The notes under the pieces are model-generated. The model had not been told where the DNA came from. It was given only the letters and a program-made list of their open reading frames with translations, and searched no databases. A program made the position numbers and the translations under genes. From Candidatus Nitrososphaera evergladensis SR1 (GTDB taxonomy: Archaea > Thermoproteota > Nitrososphaeria > Nitrososphaerales > Nitrososphaeraceae), in contig NZ_CP007174.1 in the NCBI RefSeq assembly GCF_000730285.1, positions 1 to 64,000 of the forward strand: a DNA stretch of 64,000 nucleotides, in the 5' to 3' direction. Within the stretch, counting starts at the first letter, position 1, and each line of letters opens with the position of its first letter. Shown one piece after another: positions 8,726 through 16,974 of the stretch.

Positions 8726-9100
8726 TTACTTGTCAAACGCGCCAGCGATGCGCTGGAACTCCGAGAGGAACTTTTTGGCCTCCATGTCGTCCTTGAAGTA
8801 CAGGGAAAAGCTTGAAACGTACTTGCCTATTACAAGGCAGTACTCGCCGTTCTCGTTGTCCTTCTCAAATTCCAGGTAGTCAAGGTCTTTGGGCCCGCCC
8901 TTGTACCCGTCGTCGTAGAGCACCGCCTGCATGAGGTTTACGATGTCGTAAAACTCGCCGTACTTCATGGCAAAGTCGATAGAGAGGCCAAAATCTGACG
9001 ACTCGACGTGGAGCGAGAACTCGCGGTTGTTCTTCATGAGGGAGAACGAAAAGTAGTTCAGCTCTAAAAGCTCTGGCAGGCTTTCGTCCGCTTGCTCCAT
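8726..9100 (-). CDS. Conserved hypothetical protein, acidic, 124 aa
   Basis: No recognised family. The sequence is acidic with alternating beta-type segments (FSFSLMKNNREFSLHVESS, CLVIGKYVSSFSLYFKDD) and a C-terminal helix (AKKFLSEFQRIAGAF). There is no signal peptide or metal-binding cluster. It lies 36 bp from the DUF1801 gene on the same strand and divergently from the next small gene, sharing an AT-rich promoter region near 9120-9150. Likely cytosolic; codon use matches neighbours, so it is a real gene. Confidence 0.65.
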   Translation of the reverse strand: MEQADESLPELLELNYFSFSLMKNNREFSLHVESSDFGLSIDFAMKYGEFYDIVNLMQAVLYDDGYKGGPKDLDYLEFEKDNENGEYCLVIGKYVSSFSLYFKDDMEAKKFLSEFQRIAGAFDK

Positions 9101-9173
9101 GTCTTATGCGCTCCCTTGGTAAGTGAACAGTTTATTTTAACTGTTGTTCATAACGAATCTCAACATACAACAT

Positions 9174-9413
9174 ATGCCCGCGTCCTTTGTGTACGGCCAG
9201 GTTGCGCTCGAGTTCCAGGTTGAGAGCAACAGAAAAGCAAAAGCCATTGTGAGGTACCGCTACTACGCGCAGGAAAACAGGGTCGAGTATGTCTCAATCG
9301 ACTATACGGACCCGAAGCTGAAGGAGAAAGTCGAGGGCGACCCGGCCATGAGGGAAAAAATAAACGAGTACGTGAGAAGGATGCTCTCAAAGAGAAACGA
9401 GGGCCTCTCCTAG
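9174..9413 (+). CDS. Small hypothetical protein, 79 aa
   Basis: I prefer the ATG at 9174 to the TTG 30 bp upstream because a TATA-like TTTATTTTAA (9131-9140) sits at a distance suited to a leaderless or short-leader transcript. The product has a beta-strand-rich centre (AIVRYRYYAQENRVEYVSIDY) and a basic helical C-terminus. No family recognised. It is followed after 34 bp by the F420-type oxidoreductase gene and could be its operon partner. Confidence 0.58.
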   Translation: MPASFVYGQVALEFQVESNRKAKAIVRYRYYAQENRVEYVSIDYTDPKLKEKVEGDPAMREKINEYVRRMLSKRNEGLS

Positions 9414-9447
9414 CCGTTTAAATGCGCATTTTGGCTATGAAAGACTC

Positions 9448-10095
9448 ATGAAGGTCGGAATCATCGGCTCAGGCGAGGTGGGGCAGAGGCTCGGCGACGG
9501 CTTTATCGAACTTGGGCATGAGGTAAAGATAGGCACGCGCGACCCGCAAAAGCTGGAGGCGTGGGTTGAAAAGCACAGTAACAACAGAAAAGCGTCCTCT
9601 GGAAGCTTTGCCGAGGCTGCCGAGTTTGGCGAAGACATTATTGCAATAGCGACACTGTGGACCGGCACGCAGAGCGCAATTGAGATGGCCGGCGGCCCTG
9701 CTAGTTTTGCAGGCAAGGTGGTGATAGACGTGACAAACCCGCTTGACTATTCCTCGACGCCTCCCAGGCTTGCGGTGGGGCACACCGACTCGGCCGGCGA
9801 AACCGTCCAGCGGCTGCTTCCGGACGCCAAAGTGGTAAAAGCGTTCAACACAGTCGGAAACCCGCTCATGCTGCATCCTGATTTTCCCGGCGGCAGGCCG
9901 ACCATGTTTGTGTGCGGAAACGACGACGGCGCAAAAAAGACAGTGTGCGACATTGCGTTTTCGCTTGGATGGGAGACGGTTGACGTTGGAGGCATCGAAG
10001 GGGCGCGCCTGCTGGAGCCACTGGCGATGCTGTGGATAGTCCACTATTTCCGCACAAACAACGGCAACCACGCGTTCAAGCTGTTAAGGAAATGA
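9448..10095 (+). CDS. F420H2:NADP+ oxidoreductase-family protein
   Basis: 215 residues. N-terminal NADP-binding Rossmann fold with GIIGSGEVGQRLGDG (residues 4-18) and TRDPQK after strand 2, where the Arg suits NADPH phosphate binding; then VVIDVTNPLDY and VVKAFNT typical of the Fno/NADP oxidoreductase family. Members transfer hydride between F420H2 and NADP+, or are related dinucleotide reductases. Thaumarchaea make F420, so that role is plausible, but substrate cannot be fixed from sequence. Short upstream gap with the TATA-like TTTAAATG near 9417-9424. Confidence 0.84.
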   Translation: MKVGIIGSGEVGQRLGDGFIELGHEVKIGTRDPQKLEAWVEKHSNNRKASSGSFAEAAEFGEDIIAIATLWTGTQSAIEMAGGPASFAGKVVIDVTNPLDYSSTPPRLAVGHTDSAGETVQRLLPDAKVVKAFNTVGNPLMLHPDFPGGRPTMFVCGNDDGAKKTVCDIAFSLGWETVDVGGIEGARLLEPLAMLWIVHYFRTNNGNHAFKLLRK

Positions 10096-10145
10096 GAAGG
10101 CATAACCTGCGCTAGAGACGGGCTTGTACAAGCGTATCCTTTTGG

Positions 10146-10394
10146 TCAGTGCAGCATTTCCTTGTCAGGCCGCTCCCTTTGTGTTCGAGCCTCTGACTCG
10201 GCCCTGTGCCACTCGGCAATGTGCCAGTCCTGCTCCTTCTTTCTCTTGTAGCTGGCGTGCGCCACGAGCGCTATCAGCGCAAGGAATATGGCCGAGCCGG
10301 CGGCTATGGAGGCCACTGCCGCCGGCGACATGGCGTTAGACGGCAGCGTACCTGACGCTGCCCCTGCCACTATCATTGCAACTAGGTCCAGCAA
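10146..10394 (-). CDS. Small single-pass membrane protein
   Basis: 82 residues with an N-terminal extracytoplasmic-type stretch, one strong membrane segment (VASIAAGSAIFLALIALVAHA, ~27-47 split by small residues) and a charged basic-acidic tail (YKRKKEQDW...). No family recognised. The overlapping plus-strand frame is rich in Cys/Pro/Arg and looks like a shadow, which supports this strand. It is convergent with the oxidoreductase gene. Confidence 0.5.
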   Translation of the reverse strand: MLDLVAMIVAGAASGTLPSNAMSPAAVASIAAGSAIFLALIALVAHASYKRKKEQDWHIAEWHRAESEARTQRERPDKEMLH

Positions 10395-10501
10395 TTTTTT
10401 GCTCCAATGACATTATCCACTATGCGATAGAAAAGACTTTAGCTGCAGAGACGCAATAGGTTCATATCCCTTGCGCACATCGCAAGCATGTTAAATTACA
10501 T

Positions 10502-11167
10502 TTGGCGATCTACCGCTATACCGTCTACAAGAGCCCCAACATAGGGATATTCATAAGGGCAAACGACAAGGTGATGCTCATTCCCCACGGCTTTGCCGAG
10601 ACCAAGACGGAGAAACTCTCCGAATACCTGCAGGTAGAGGAGGTCCACGCGTCGGTCGCAGGCACGCGCCTGCTGGGCCCCATGACGGTCATGAACAACA
10701 ACGGCATACTGCTCCCGCCCATCGCCGAAGAAGAGGAGGTGCAGTTTTTGCGCGAGCGCACGCGCCTGAGAGTCGAGCGGGTAAAGAGCAAGTTCACCGC
10801 GGTCGGAAACCTGATCGCGGCAAACGACAACGGCGCCATTGTTTCGCCGCTTCTTGAAAGCGAGGTGGACGAGCAGGTGCGAGACGTGCTTGGCGTGCCG
10901 GCGCACCGCATGGAGGTAGGAGGCTTTGTGCAGGCAGGCTCCATGATAGTTGCCACAAACGCCGGCGCAGGCGTGCACCCAAAGGCGACAGAGGAAGAGG
11001 TAAAGGCGGTTTCGGAGGCGCTGCAGGTGCCGGCCGAGCCGTTGACGATTAACGGCGGAGTCCCGTTCCTGTCTTCCGGGATTGTCGCAAACACGAAAGC
11101 AGTCGTGGTAGGAAGCCTGACCAGCGGACCGGAGCTTATCATGCTGAGCAGGATATTCCAGGCATGA
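10502..11167 (+). CDS. eif6: Translation initiation factor 6
   Basis: 221 residues. aIF6 binds the large ribosomal subunit and prevents premature joining to the small subunit. The repeated pentein pattern is visible (NIGIFIRANDKVMLIP, TVMNNNGILLPP, NLIAANDNGAIVSP, IVATNAGAGVHP, GIVANTKAVVVGS). The start is TTG at 10502; the only nearby ATG (10488) is out of frame. The stop overlaps the start of the CinA-like gene (ATGATG at 11164), so the two are co-translated. Confidence 0.95.
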   Translation: MAIYRYTVYKSPNIGIFIRANDKVMLIPHGFAETKTEKLSEYLQVEEVHASVAGTRLLGPMTVMNNNGILLPPIAEEEEVQFLRERTRLRVERVKSKFTAVGNLIAANDNGAIVSPLLESEVDEQVRDVLGVPAHRMEVGGFVQAGSMIVATNAGAGVHPKATEEEVKAVSEALQVPAEPLTINGGVPFLSSGIVANTKAVVVGSLTSGPELIMLSRIFQA

Positions 11168-11964
11168 TGATCATTGAAATCCTGTGCGTCGGAAACGAGC
11201 TTTTGTCAGGCATCACGCTCAACACGAACGCGCACTGGATAGCCGCGCAGGTGGCCAAAGCCGGCGGCACGGTGAGCAGGGTGACGGTCGTCAGGGACGA
11301 GCTGAGTGCAATTTCATCGGCGGTGAATGAGTCGCTTGGGCGCAAGCCGGACATACTGGTGACTACGGGCGGCCTTGGCGCGACGTACGACGACATGACG
11401 CTTGAAGGAGTGGCGCAGGCGCTTGGAAGAAAGGCCGTCCTTGACAAGACCGCGGTAGAGATGCTGAAAACCAGTTACAAAAGGCGCCACCTGCGCTACA
11501 GGATAAACAAGGTCAGGCTAAAGATGGCCACGATACCGGAAGGGTCGGTGCCGATTGAAAACCCGGTGGGAAGCGCGCCCTCTGTCATGCTAGACATCGG
11601 TACGAGGGTGTTTTGCGTGCCGGGCGTTCCCACAGAAATGAAGGCCGTGTTCAAAAAGCACATCCTGCCCCTTGTGCAAAAGGGCGTCGGCAGCTTTGTC
11701 TCAAGGGAGGCGAACTATTTTGTCATGGGCGTCTCGGAGGGCATGATAGCGCCGGCGCTCGTAAAGATCGTGGACGCAAACTCTCGCGACGCGGTTTACC
11801 TAAAGACGCACCCACGGGGCTACTACAAAAAGACGACCCCAAGGATAAGGGTGCACCTCGTATGCAAGGGCGCAGACAAAGAGCATGTGGCCAGGATGCT
11901 TGCACGCATTTCAGGGCAGCTACTGAAGGACATCGCAAGACTGGGCGGCAGAATAGAAGAATGA
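11164..11964 (+). CDS. CinA-like molybdopterin-binding-fold protein
   Basis: 266 residues of the COG1058 type: the CinA N-terminal domain with the MoaB/MogA fold. Signatures are CVGNELLSGITLNTNAHWIA near the start, TTGGLGATYDDMT at ~60-72 and PGVPTEMKAVF at ~148-158. The C-terminal nicotinamide-nucleotide amidase domain of bacterial CinA is absent; the last ~90 residues form the family's alpha/beta extension. Activity may be ADP-ribose or pyridine-nucleotide pyrophosphatase, as reported for CinA N-domains. Overlaps aIF6 and the next membrane-protein gene. Confidence 0.86.
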   Translation: MMIIEILCVGNELLSGITLNTNAHWIAAQVAKAGGTVSRVTVVRDELSAISSAVNESLGRKPDILVTTGGLGATYDDMTLEGVAQALGRKAVLDKTAVEMLKTSYKRRHLRYRINKVRLKMATIPEGSVPIENPVGSAPSVMLDIGTRVFCVPGVPTEMKAVFKKHILPLVQKGVGSFVSREANYFVMGVSEGMIAPALVKIVDANSRDAVYLKTHPRGYYKKTTPRIRVHLVCKGADKEHVARMLARISGQLLKDIARLGGRIEE

Positions 11965-12257
11965 TGACGATGATGATAAAATACGTGCTTGCAGGGGTTG
12001 CAGCGGGGGCGGCAAGCGCGACGTACCTTGCGTTTTACTACCAGCCGATACTTCTCAACGGCGCCATACACGCGGCGATTTTCGCGTCAGGGCTTGTCGC
12101 CATGTATCTTGCAAAGTCGCTGACTGCAAAAAAGGCCGGCGCCTATGTCGCCGGCGCGCTCCCGGTGCACCTTGCAATACACTTTGTCGTGATAAGGGAC
12201 CTTCCTCAGCTTATTGGCGCAAGCCACTTGCTGCTGAACTTACCGTCCTTGCCGTGA
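11961..12257 (+). CDS. Small multi-pass membrane protein
   Basis: 98 residues from ATG 11961, overlapping the CinA-like stop by ATGA. Three hydrophobic segments are visible: KYVLAGVAAGAASATYLAFY, the stretch around IHAAIFASGLVAMYL, and AYVAGALPVHLAIHFVVI. No family recognised. Its 3' end overlaps the 3' end of ilvE by ~50 bp (convergent), unusual for two real genes but possible; the last ~15 residues may be dispensable. Likely the third gene of the eif6-cinA operon. Confidence 0.6.
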   Translation: MMTMMIKYVLAGVAAGAASATYLAFYYQPILLNGAIHAAIFASGLVAMYLAKSLTAKKAGAYVAGALPVHLAIHFVVIRDLPQLIGASHLLLNLPSLP

Positions 12258-13144
12258 ACCACGGCTTCAAACAGCGTTTTCAACTGCTTTGTCACTTTGC
12301 CGGGCCTGCCGCCGTCCCTGCCTATTGTGCGGTTGTCTATCTCGCCCACCGGCTTTATCTCTGCGGCGGTTCCCGTCAGGAACACCTCGTCAGCGACGTA
12401 CAGCTCGTCGCGAGAGATGTTGCGCTCTTCGCACGGGATGCCGTTTTCCTTTGCGATTGCGATCACGCTTTCTCGAGTGATGCCGGCAAGCGCGCCTGAT
12501 GATGTCGGGGGCGTCGCAAGCGACCCGTCTTTGTTGACGATAAAGATGTTCTCGGCGCTTGCCTCCACCACCATCCCGGAGGAGTTGAGCATTATCGCCT
12601 CGTCAAAGCCTGCCTTGATTGCCTCGACGCGGGCAAGGGCAGAGTTGGCATAGTTTGCGGTTGCCTTGGCGTGCATCGGCATCGTCTTTGGGTCAAGGCG
12701 CGCCCACGAAGACACCATGAGCCTTGCGCCCTTTTCCTCGCCGGAGCCCTTGATGTATTCGTCCCACTTCCAGACCGCGATTGCCACTGACACCTTGTTT
12801 GGCATCGGGTTTACGCCCATCTTGCCATAGCCGTAGAACGCAATAGGCCGGATGTAGCACTCCTCCATGTTGTTTGCCTTTACTGTGTCGATGGCCGCCT
12901 GCTCCAGCTGCTTGCGGGTAAAGCCAAGGTCCATGAAATAGATCCTGCCGCTGTCAATCAGGCGCTGCATGTGGTCCTGCAGGCGGAATATCGCGCTTTG
13001 GCCATCTACCGTCTTGTAGCAGCGTATGCCCTCAAAGACGCCGGTGCCATAGTGAAGGCCGTGCGTCAGCACGTGTATCTTGGCGTCACCGTGGTCGACC
13101 AGCGCGCCGTCGAGCCAGATCTTGCCCTTTTCATCCGCCGTCAT
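12206..13144 (-). CDS. ilvE: Branched-chain amino-acid aminotransferase
   Basis: 312 residues, fold type IV PLP enzyme that performs the last step of Val, Leu and Ile synthesis (and the first of their breakdown). The PLP lysine is K160 in MHAKATANYANS; EASAENIFIV (194-203) and GITRESV (~221-227) are family signatures. Starts 4 bp inside the end of the aspartate kinase gene, so the two amino-acid genes form an operon. Length is normal for the family. Confidence 0.95.
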   Translation of the reverse strand: MTADEKGKIWLDGALVDHGDAKIHVLTHGLHYGTGVFEGIRCYKTVDGQSAIFRLQDHMQRLIDSGRIYFMDLGFTRKQLEQAAIDTVKANNMEECYIRPIAFYGYGKMGVNPMPNKVSVAIAVWKWDEYIKGSGEEKGARLMVSSWARLDPKTMPMHAKATANYANSALARVEAIKAGFDEAIMLNSSGMVVEASAENIFIVNKDGSLATPPTSSGALAGITRESVIAIAKENGIPCEERNISRDELYVADEVFLTGTAAEIKPVGEIDNRTIGRDGGRPGKVTKQLKTLFEAVVHGKDGKFSSKWLAPIS

Positions 13145-14595
13145 GCGCCACTGCTACCTCCTCCCCCTCTTCTGCCATGCATCTTGACCCGGGTGTGGTG
13201 TATCGCCTTTACCGCGTCAGCCACGCTGTTTGCCTTGTCCTCTACCACTATCAGTATCCTTGACGTCTCTTCCTGCGCGTCAAGGTTGAGTATGTTGATG
13301 TCGTGCTCGCTGACATTGCTTGAAGCCGTTGACGCGATTTTCGGAACGCGCCACATCTCGTCGCCTATCAGCGTGACGACTGCCCTTCCGTACACGATCT
13401 CGGCCTTTTGGTAGTACGCCCTGAAATGCCGCTCGTGCCTGCGCACATAGTCGGCGTCAAGGAACAACAGCCTTGTCATTTCAACATCATCCTTGACGTA
13501 CGGCGACAGCTTGACAAACTCGTGGTACTGCCTGTCGCTTTCCAGTGAAGCAATAAGGTGCGACGCTGCAATGGTTTCCATCCTTACAATCGCGCAGTTT
13601 TTCTTGCCGGTCACTATCTTTATCGGGTTTGACTGGTCATCGGACGGCGGCGTGCGCTTTATGACAGTCACGCTGTCCGGCCTAGTCATGTTCGTCACCA
13701 CAAGCGGTATGTCGAGGCCGTTGTCGTCTATCTCTTTTATCGCAATCGGGTCGAGGATCTTCATGCCAAACATGCCGGCTATCCTTGCCTCGTTGTACGA
13801 CAAATATGGCACAAAGTCAAGGCCGTCCTTTACTATCTTGGGGTCGGCGCTGAGCACTGCGCTGTCCTTTTCAAACGATATCTTTGTTTCATACTTGTCG
13901 CCACTCAGGATAATCGCAATGTCTGCCGCCGTCCTGTCAGAGCCTCCGCGCTCGTACGTCGTCTCCAGCCCGTCGGCAGTCTTGCCGATAAACCCGCCCA
14001 TCGACACGACGTCGTTGCTTTCAACAAGCTCTATCAGGTGGCCGGCGTTCTGCCTCGATTCGCTTGCCATAAAGTTTGCCGCTTCAAAGTTGTCGTCGGT
14101 GATGATAGGCCAGTGCTCTATTGGCACGTGCGCCGCCTTGATTCCGTGCGCCTGCATCACGTAGCCCATCAAATACGACATCGTCACCTCGCCGCTGTAC
14201 GCAAGCGTGCGGGAGCGTATGACGTCCACAAAGCGCCTGTTTTCCGCCGCGACTTTTAGTGAAATGATGACCTGCCGGTAGAACTTGTCCAGCTGGTCCA
14301 AAAACGCCTTTTTGCGCTCCTCGTCAAGGTAGCGCGTCGCAATGCGCTCGTACACCTCCCTTAGCACTTCTATCTCCACGGGATTTGAGGAAGCATAGTT
14401 CCTGCCTACCTTTATGGCGACGTCGGTCATCGAGCTTACCTTGCCGTCATACTCTATCATCGGCGCCGAGAACACCGCTACGACTTTGGACTCGCTCATT
14501 ATCTGCTTTAGCCGGTCCATTATCTTGGGGATGAGCACCCCGTCGGCCCCGAGCGCGCTACCGCCAAACTTGGCAACAGTTACCGCGGTGGTCAA
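13141..14595 (-). CDS. Aspartate kinase
   Basis: 484 residues. Phosphorylates L-aspartate to open the Lys/Thr/Met/Ile pathway. The N-terminal kinase signature VAKFGGSALG (7-16), SGEVTMSYLM, and GGSDRTAADIA are clear; the C-terminal ~170 residues form ACT-type regulatory domains. A glycine/serine-rich tail (RRGGGGSSGA) is unusual. It is upstream of ilvE with a 4-bp overlap. Threonine synthase is encoded separately near 56 kb. Confidence 0.93.
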   Translation of the reverse strand: MTTAVTVAKFGGSALGADGVLIPKIMDRLKQIMSESKVVAVFSAPMIEYDGKVSSMTDVAIKVGRNYASSNPVEIEVLREVYERIATRYLDEERKKAFLDQLDKFYRQVIISLKVAAENRRFVDVIRSRTLAYSGEVTMSYLMGYVMQAHGIKAAHVPIEHWPIITDDNFEAANFMASESRQNAGHLIELVESNDVVSMGGFIGKTADGLETTYERGGSDRTAADIAIILSGDKYETKISFEKDSAVLSADPKIVKDGLDFVPYLSYNEARIAGMFGMKILDPIAIKEIDDNGLDIPLVVTNMTRPDSVTVIKRTPPSDDQSNPIKIVTGKKNCAIVRMETIAASHLIASLESDRQYHEFVKLSPYVKDDVEMTRLLFLDADYVRRHERHFRAYYQKAEIVYGRAVVTLIGDEMWRVPKIASTASSNVSEHDINILNLDAQEETSRILIVVEDKANSVADAVKAIHHTRVKMHGRRGGGGSSGA

Positions 14596-14651
14596 TTGCA
14601 GAGGCTAAAGTGCCAGCTTCCCTATATTAAAGATGATGAGAGCATTGGTAG

Positions 14652-14903
14652 CTAGTGGAGAAAAGAGCGCATCCTGCTAATCACGAGATCCGAGGCAGGA
14701 CCTGCTATGTCAAACAGGGCGGCTTCAATCTCTTCCACCGACGAGCAGGGCGGCTCAAAACGGATACGGTATTTTTCCGCAAGATGGTAAAACAATACGC
14801 GGACGGCCGATTCATCAAAAGTATTCAGAGCCTTTTTTAGCGCCTCTTCTATCTTTTTGCAGTCGCCTGCATCAGATATAGACACTGGCCGGGAAAATGG
14901 CAC
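14652..14903 (-). CDS. Small archaeal hypothetical protein (DUF3227-like)
   Basis: 83 residues: a helix (KKIEEALKKALNTF), the segment ESAVRVLFYHLAEKYRIRFE, then EEIEAALFDIAGPASDLVISRM. This layout resembles a small archaeal family of unknown function (DUF3227), recalled from memory. Possibly a small regulator. It has its own AT-rich upstream region near 14905-14930 shared with the divergent zinc-ribbon gene. Confidence 0.6.
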   Translation of the reverse strand: MPFSRPVSISDAGDCKKIEEALKKALNTFDESAVRVLFYHLAEKYRIRFEPPCSSVEEIEAALFDIAGPASDLVISRMRSFLH

Positions 14904-14963
14904 CTTAGTATAAATAGATTTTAAAAAGGAAACTCAAATCACCGATAAATACGGGTGGCGCCA

Positions 14964-15098
14964 ATGCCGAGTGTGCGAGAAGAGAAGAGAGAAGAAGATC
15001 TTTGCATAAGGTGTGGAGGCGAGATGGTCCACATCGGGTTCAAGATTTACCGCTGCCAGGTGTGCGGCCACGAGGAAAAGCCTGAAGATGTCATGTAG
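14964..15098 (+). CDS. Zinc-ribbon miniprotein, 44 aa
   Basis: ATG at 14964, stop TAG at 15096-15098. After a charged head (SVREEKREED) come two zinc knuckles: CIRCGGE and CQVCGHE, with a short hairpin (MVHIGFKIYR) between, a rubredoxin-like ribbon. Such small zinc proteins are abundant in Thaumarchaea and mostly unassigned. It lies 6 bp upstream of the HTH regulator gene on the same strand and may be its partner. Confidence 0.62.
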   Translation: MPSVREEKREEDLCIRCGGEMVHIGFKIYRCQVCGHEEKPEDVM

Positions 15099-15104
15099 CA
15101 GTTA

Positions 15105-15965
15105 TTGTTGAAAATCAGAACCACAATAGCGGATTCTTTAAAAACTGCAAGTGTCACAGTAAAAGCCAGCTATACGTTGGTAGCGCCCGGTGGAGAGGAA
15201 AAATTGGCAGCACAAGACGTTTCAGAGCTCCTGTTCAGCCTTGCAAGCGCCGACAGGCTGACCTTGCTTTCCGAGGTCAATACCCGGAAGCAAAGGCTGA
15301 CAACTCTTGCAAAAACCATCAACGCCTCGACACAGGAATGCTCTCGCCACCTTGCCCGGCTCAGCGATGCAGGCTTCATCAAAAAGGACCCGGACGGCCT
15401 TTACGAAACCACAGCGCTTGGGAAAACAATCCTTACCCTCTTTCCCACAATAGAGTTTCTTTTAAAACATAAAGACAACTACTTTCTTTCGCACGATCTC
15501 TCCTTTCTTCCCAGGAGCTTTATCGAAAGGATCGGCGAATTGTCAGAAGGAGAGTACGTCAACCACGTCAGCCAGGTGTTAAAGCACATCAAGACCGTAA
15601 TCTCTGAAGCAAGGGAATACGTCTGGCTGATTTCAGACCAGCCCATCGTGACAGGAATGTCTGTCGGGAAGAGCTTTCAGTCCCGGACTTTGACCGTCAG
15701 GCTGATAGCCGAACAGATAACCGACCGCAAGGAATTCGTCGACGCAAAATCGATACTGCCAGAGAAATTCGAGGTTGCGATGCTGCAAGATGTACAAATC
15801 GCATTAGCGATAAACGAGACAACTGCAGGGGTGTGTTTCCCGGGACTGGATGGCGAGATCGATTTTGGCAAGGGCTTTTCTGGCAAAGATCCTCAATTCC
15901 GGGCCTGGTGCTGCGACCTGTTTGAGCATTATTGGGCAGGGTCTAGGAAAATAGCATTCTTTTAG
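15105..15965 (+). CDS. FilR1-type winged-helix transcriptional regulator
   Basis: 286 residues. A winged-helix domain of ArsR/FilR1 style spans ~40-105 (LLFSLASADRLTLLSEV, then TTLAKTINASTQECSRHLARLSDAGFIKK as recognition region, split). The C-terminal half (SFIERIGELSEGEYVNHVSQVL, later LAINETTAGVCFPGLDGEIDF in part) matches the FilR1 effector domain found in methanogen and thaumarchaeal regulators. The start is uncertain: TTG codons at 15105 and 15108 and no ATG. Ligand unknown. Confidence 0.78.
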   Translation: MLKIRTTIADSLKTASVTVKASYTLVAPGGEEKLAAQDVSELLFSLASADRLTLLSEVNTRKQRLTTLAKTINASTQECSRHLARLSDAGFIKKDPDGLYETTALGKTILTLFPTIEFLLKHKDNYFLSHDLSFLPRSFIERIGELSEGEYVNHVSQVLKHIKTVISEAREYVWLISDQPIVTGMSVGKSFQSRTLTVRLIAEQITDRKEFVDAKSILPEKFEVAMLQDVQIALAINETTAGVCFPGLDGEIDFGKGFSGKDPQFRAWCCDLFEHYWAGSRKIAFF

Positions 15966-16060
15966 CCTATCAGGTTTTCAACGAAACTGTTGTCTTGATC
16001 GTATTCTTGTTGCAGAGAATTAAAGAGGTTCGTTGCCCCAACCTTTTGCGAGCCCATATA

Positions 16061-16876
16061 ATGATGGAATCTAACAAGAGTAGTAGCAATAATAATAACG
16101 CACAGCAAGTCGTGATATCGTATCTAAAGGCGCTTGAAAATCGCGACTTTAAAGCCGCTAGAAGCTACATGCACGACAACATGTCGTTTTCAGGACCCAT
16201 GGCATCGCACCACAGGCCAGACGCGCTCCTCAAGGATTTAGAGCCGCTATGTCCGTTAAAATACGAGATCAAGAAGGCCTTTGCAGTGGAAGGCAACGAG
16301 AACGATGTTTGCCTTCTCTATGACCTGACCATCGGCACGCCGGCTGTAACTTTGTTTACATGCGGGTGGTATCGCGTTCAGGACGGGAAAATAAGCTCAA
16401 TCAGGACAGTTTTTGACCCGCGACCATTTGCTGCAGCAGCATCTGGCAGCAAGAAAAAGCTCGTCGAGCGGCACTATGCCAACGTGTCAGAGGGCCGCAT
16501 CGAGCGTGACCGCGAGGTCATGTCGGACGATATTGTCCACGTCAGCGCGGCAGCCGGGACGGTGAGCGGCATCAAAGACTTCCTCGCATTTGTGTCCGGT
16601 TTCAAGCGAGCTTTTCCCGACCTGCGCTTTGACATACGCGCGTCTATCGAGGGCGCAGACACGGTGATTACGGAAGGGGTGTTTATCGGCACCAACACCG
16701 GGCCGATGGCCGGGCCCAATGGGTCCATGATGCCGGCCACCGGCAGAAAAGTAGAGCTTCCCTTCTGTGACGTGTGGAAGGTGCGCAACGAGCGCATCGT
16801 CGAAAACCACATCTACTACGACCAGCTGGCGTTTCTGGGCCAGCTTGGGCTGATCCCGCAACAAGCCAAGCTCTGA
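16061..16876 (+). CDS. Tandem SnoaL/NTF2-like domain protein
   Basis: 271 residues from ATG 16061 (ATGATG; the second is also possible). The frame is open further upstream but lacks a better start. Two cone-shaped NTF2-like domains are visible: first ~18-118 (VVISYLKALENRDFKAARSY) and second ~130-265, of ester-cyclase SnoaL type (VERHYANVSEGRIERDREV, VWKVRNERIVENHIYYDQL). A low-complexity SSSNNNN stretch follows the start. Such proteins bind or isomerise small hydrophobic ligands; substrate unknown. Confidence 0.78.
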   Translation: MMESNKSSSNNNNAQQVVISYLKALENRDFKAARSYMHDNMSFSGPMASHHRPDALLKDLEPLCPLKYEIKKAFAVEGNENDVCLLYDLTIGTPAVTLFTCGWYRVQDGKISSIRTVFDPRPFAAAASGSKKKLVERHYANVSEGRIERDREVMSDDIVHVSAAAGTVSGIKDFLAFVSGFKRAFPDLRFDIRASIEGADTVITEGVFIGTNTGPMAGPNGSMMPATGRKVELPFCDVWKVRNERIVENHIYYDQLAFLGQLGLIPQQAKL

Positions 16877-16897
16877 GGCTGAAAGCAGCAGTCAAGC

Positions 16898-16905
16898 TTT
16901 TTTTT
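16898..16905 (+). terminator. Oligo-T terminator after the SnoaL-like gene
   Basis: Run of eight T on the plus strand 22 bp after the stop at 16876. Archaeal RNA polymerase terminates at such U tracts without a hairpin. Confidence 0.55.
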
Positions 16906-16974
16906 CAATCGATCTTTTAGCTTACTGCCGCAAGTGGTACGTGTGTGTATGTACTATCGTGGAAAAAGAAGACA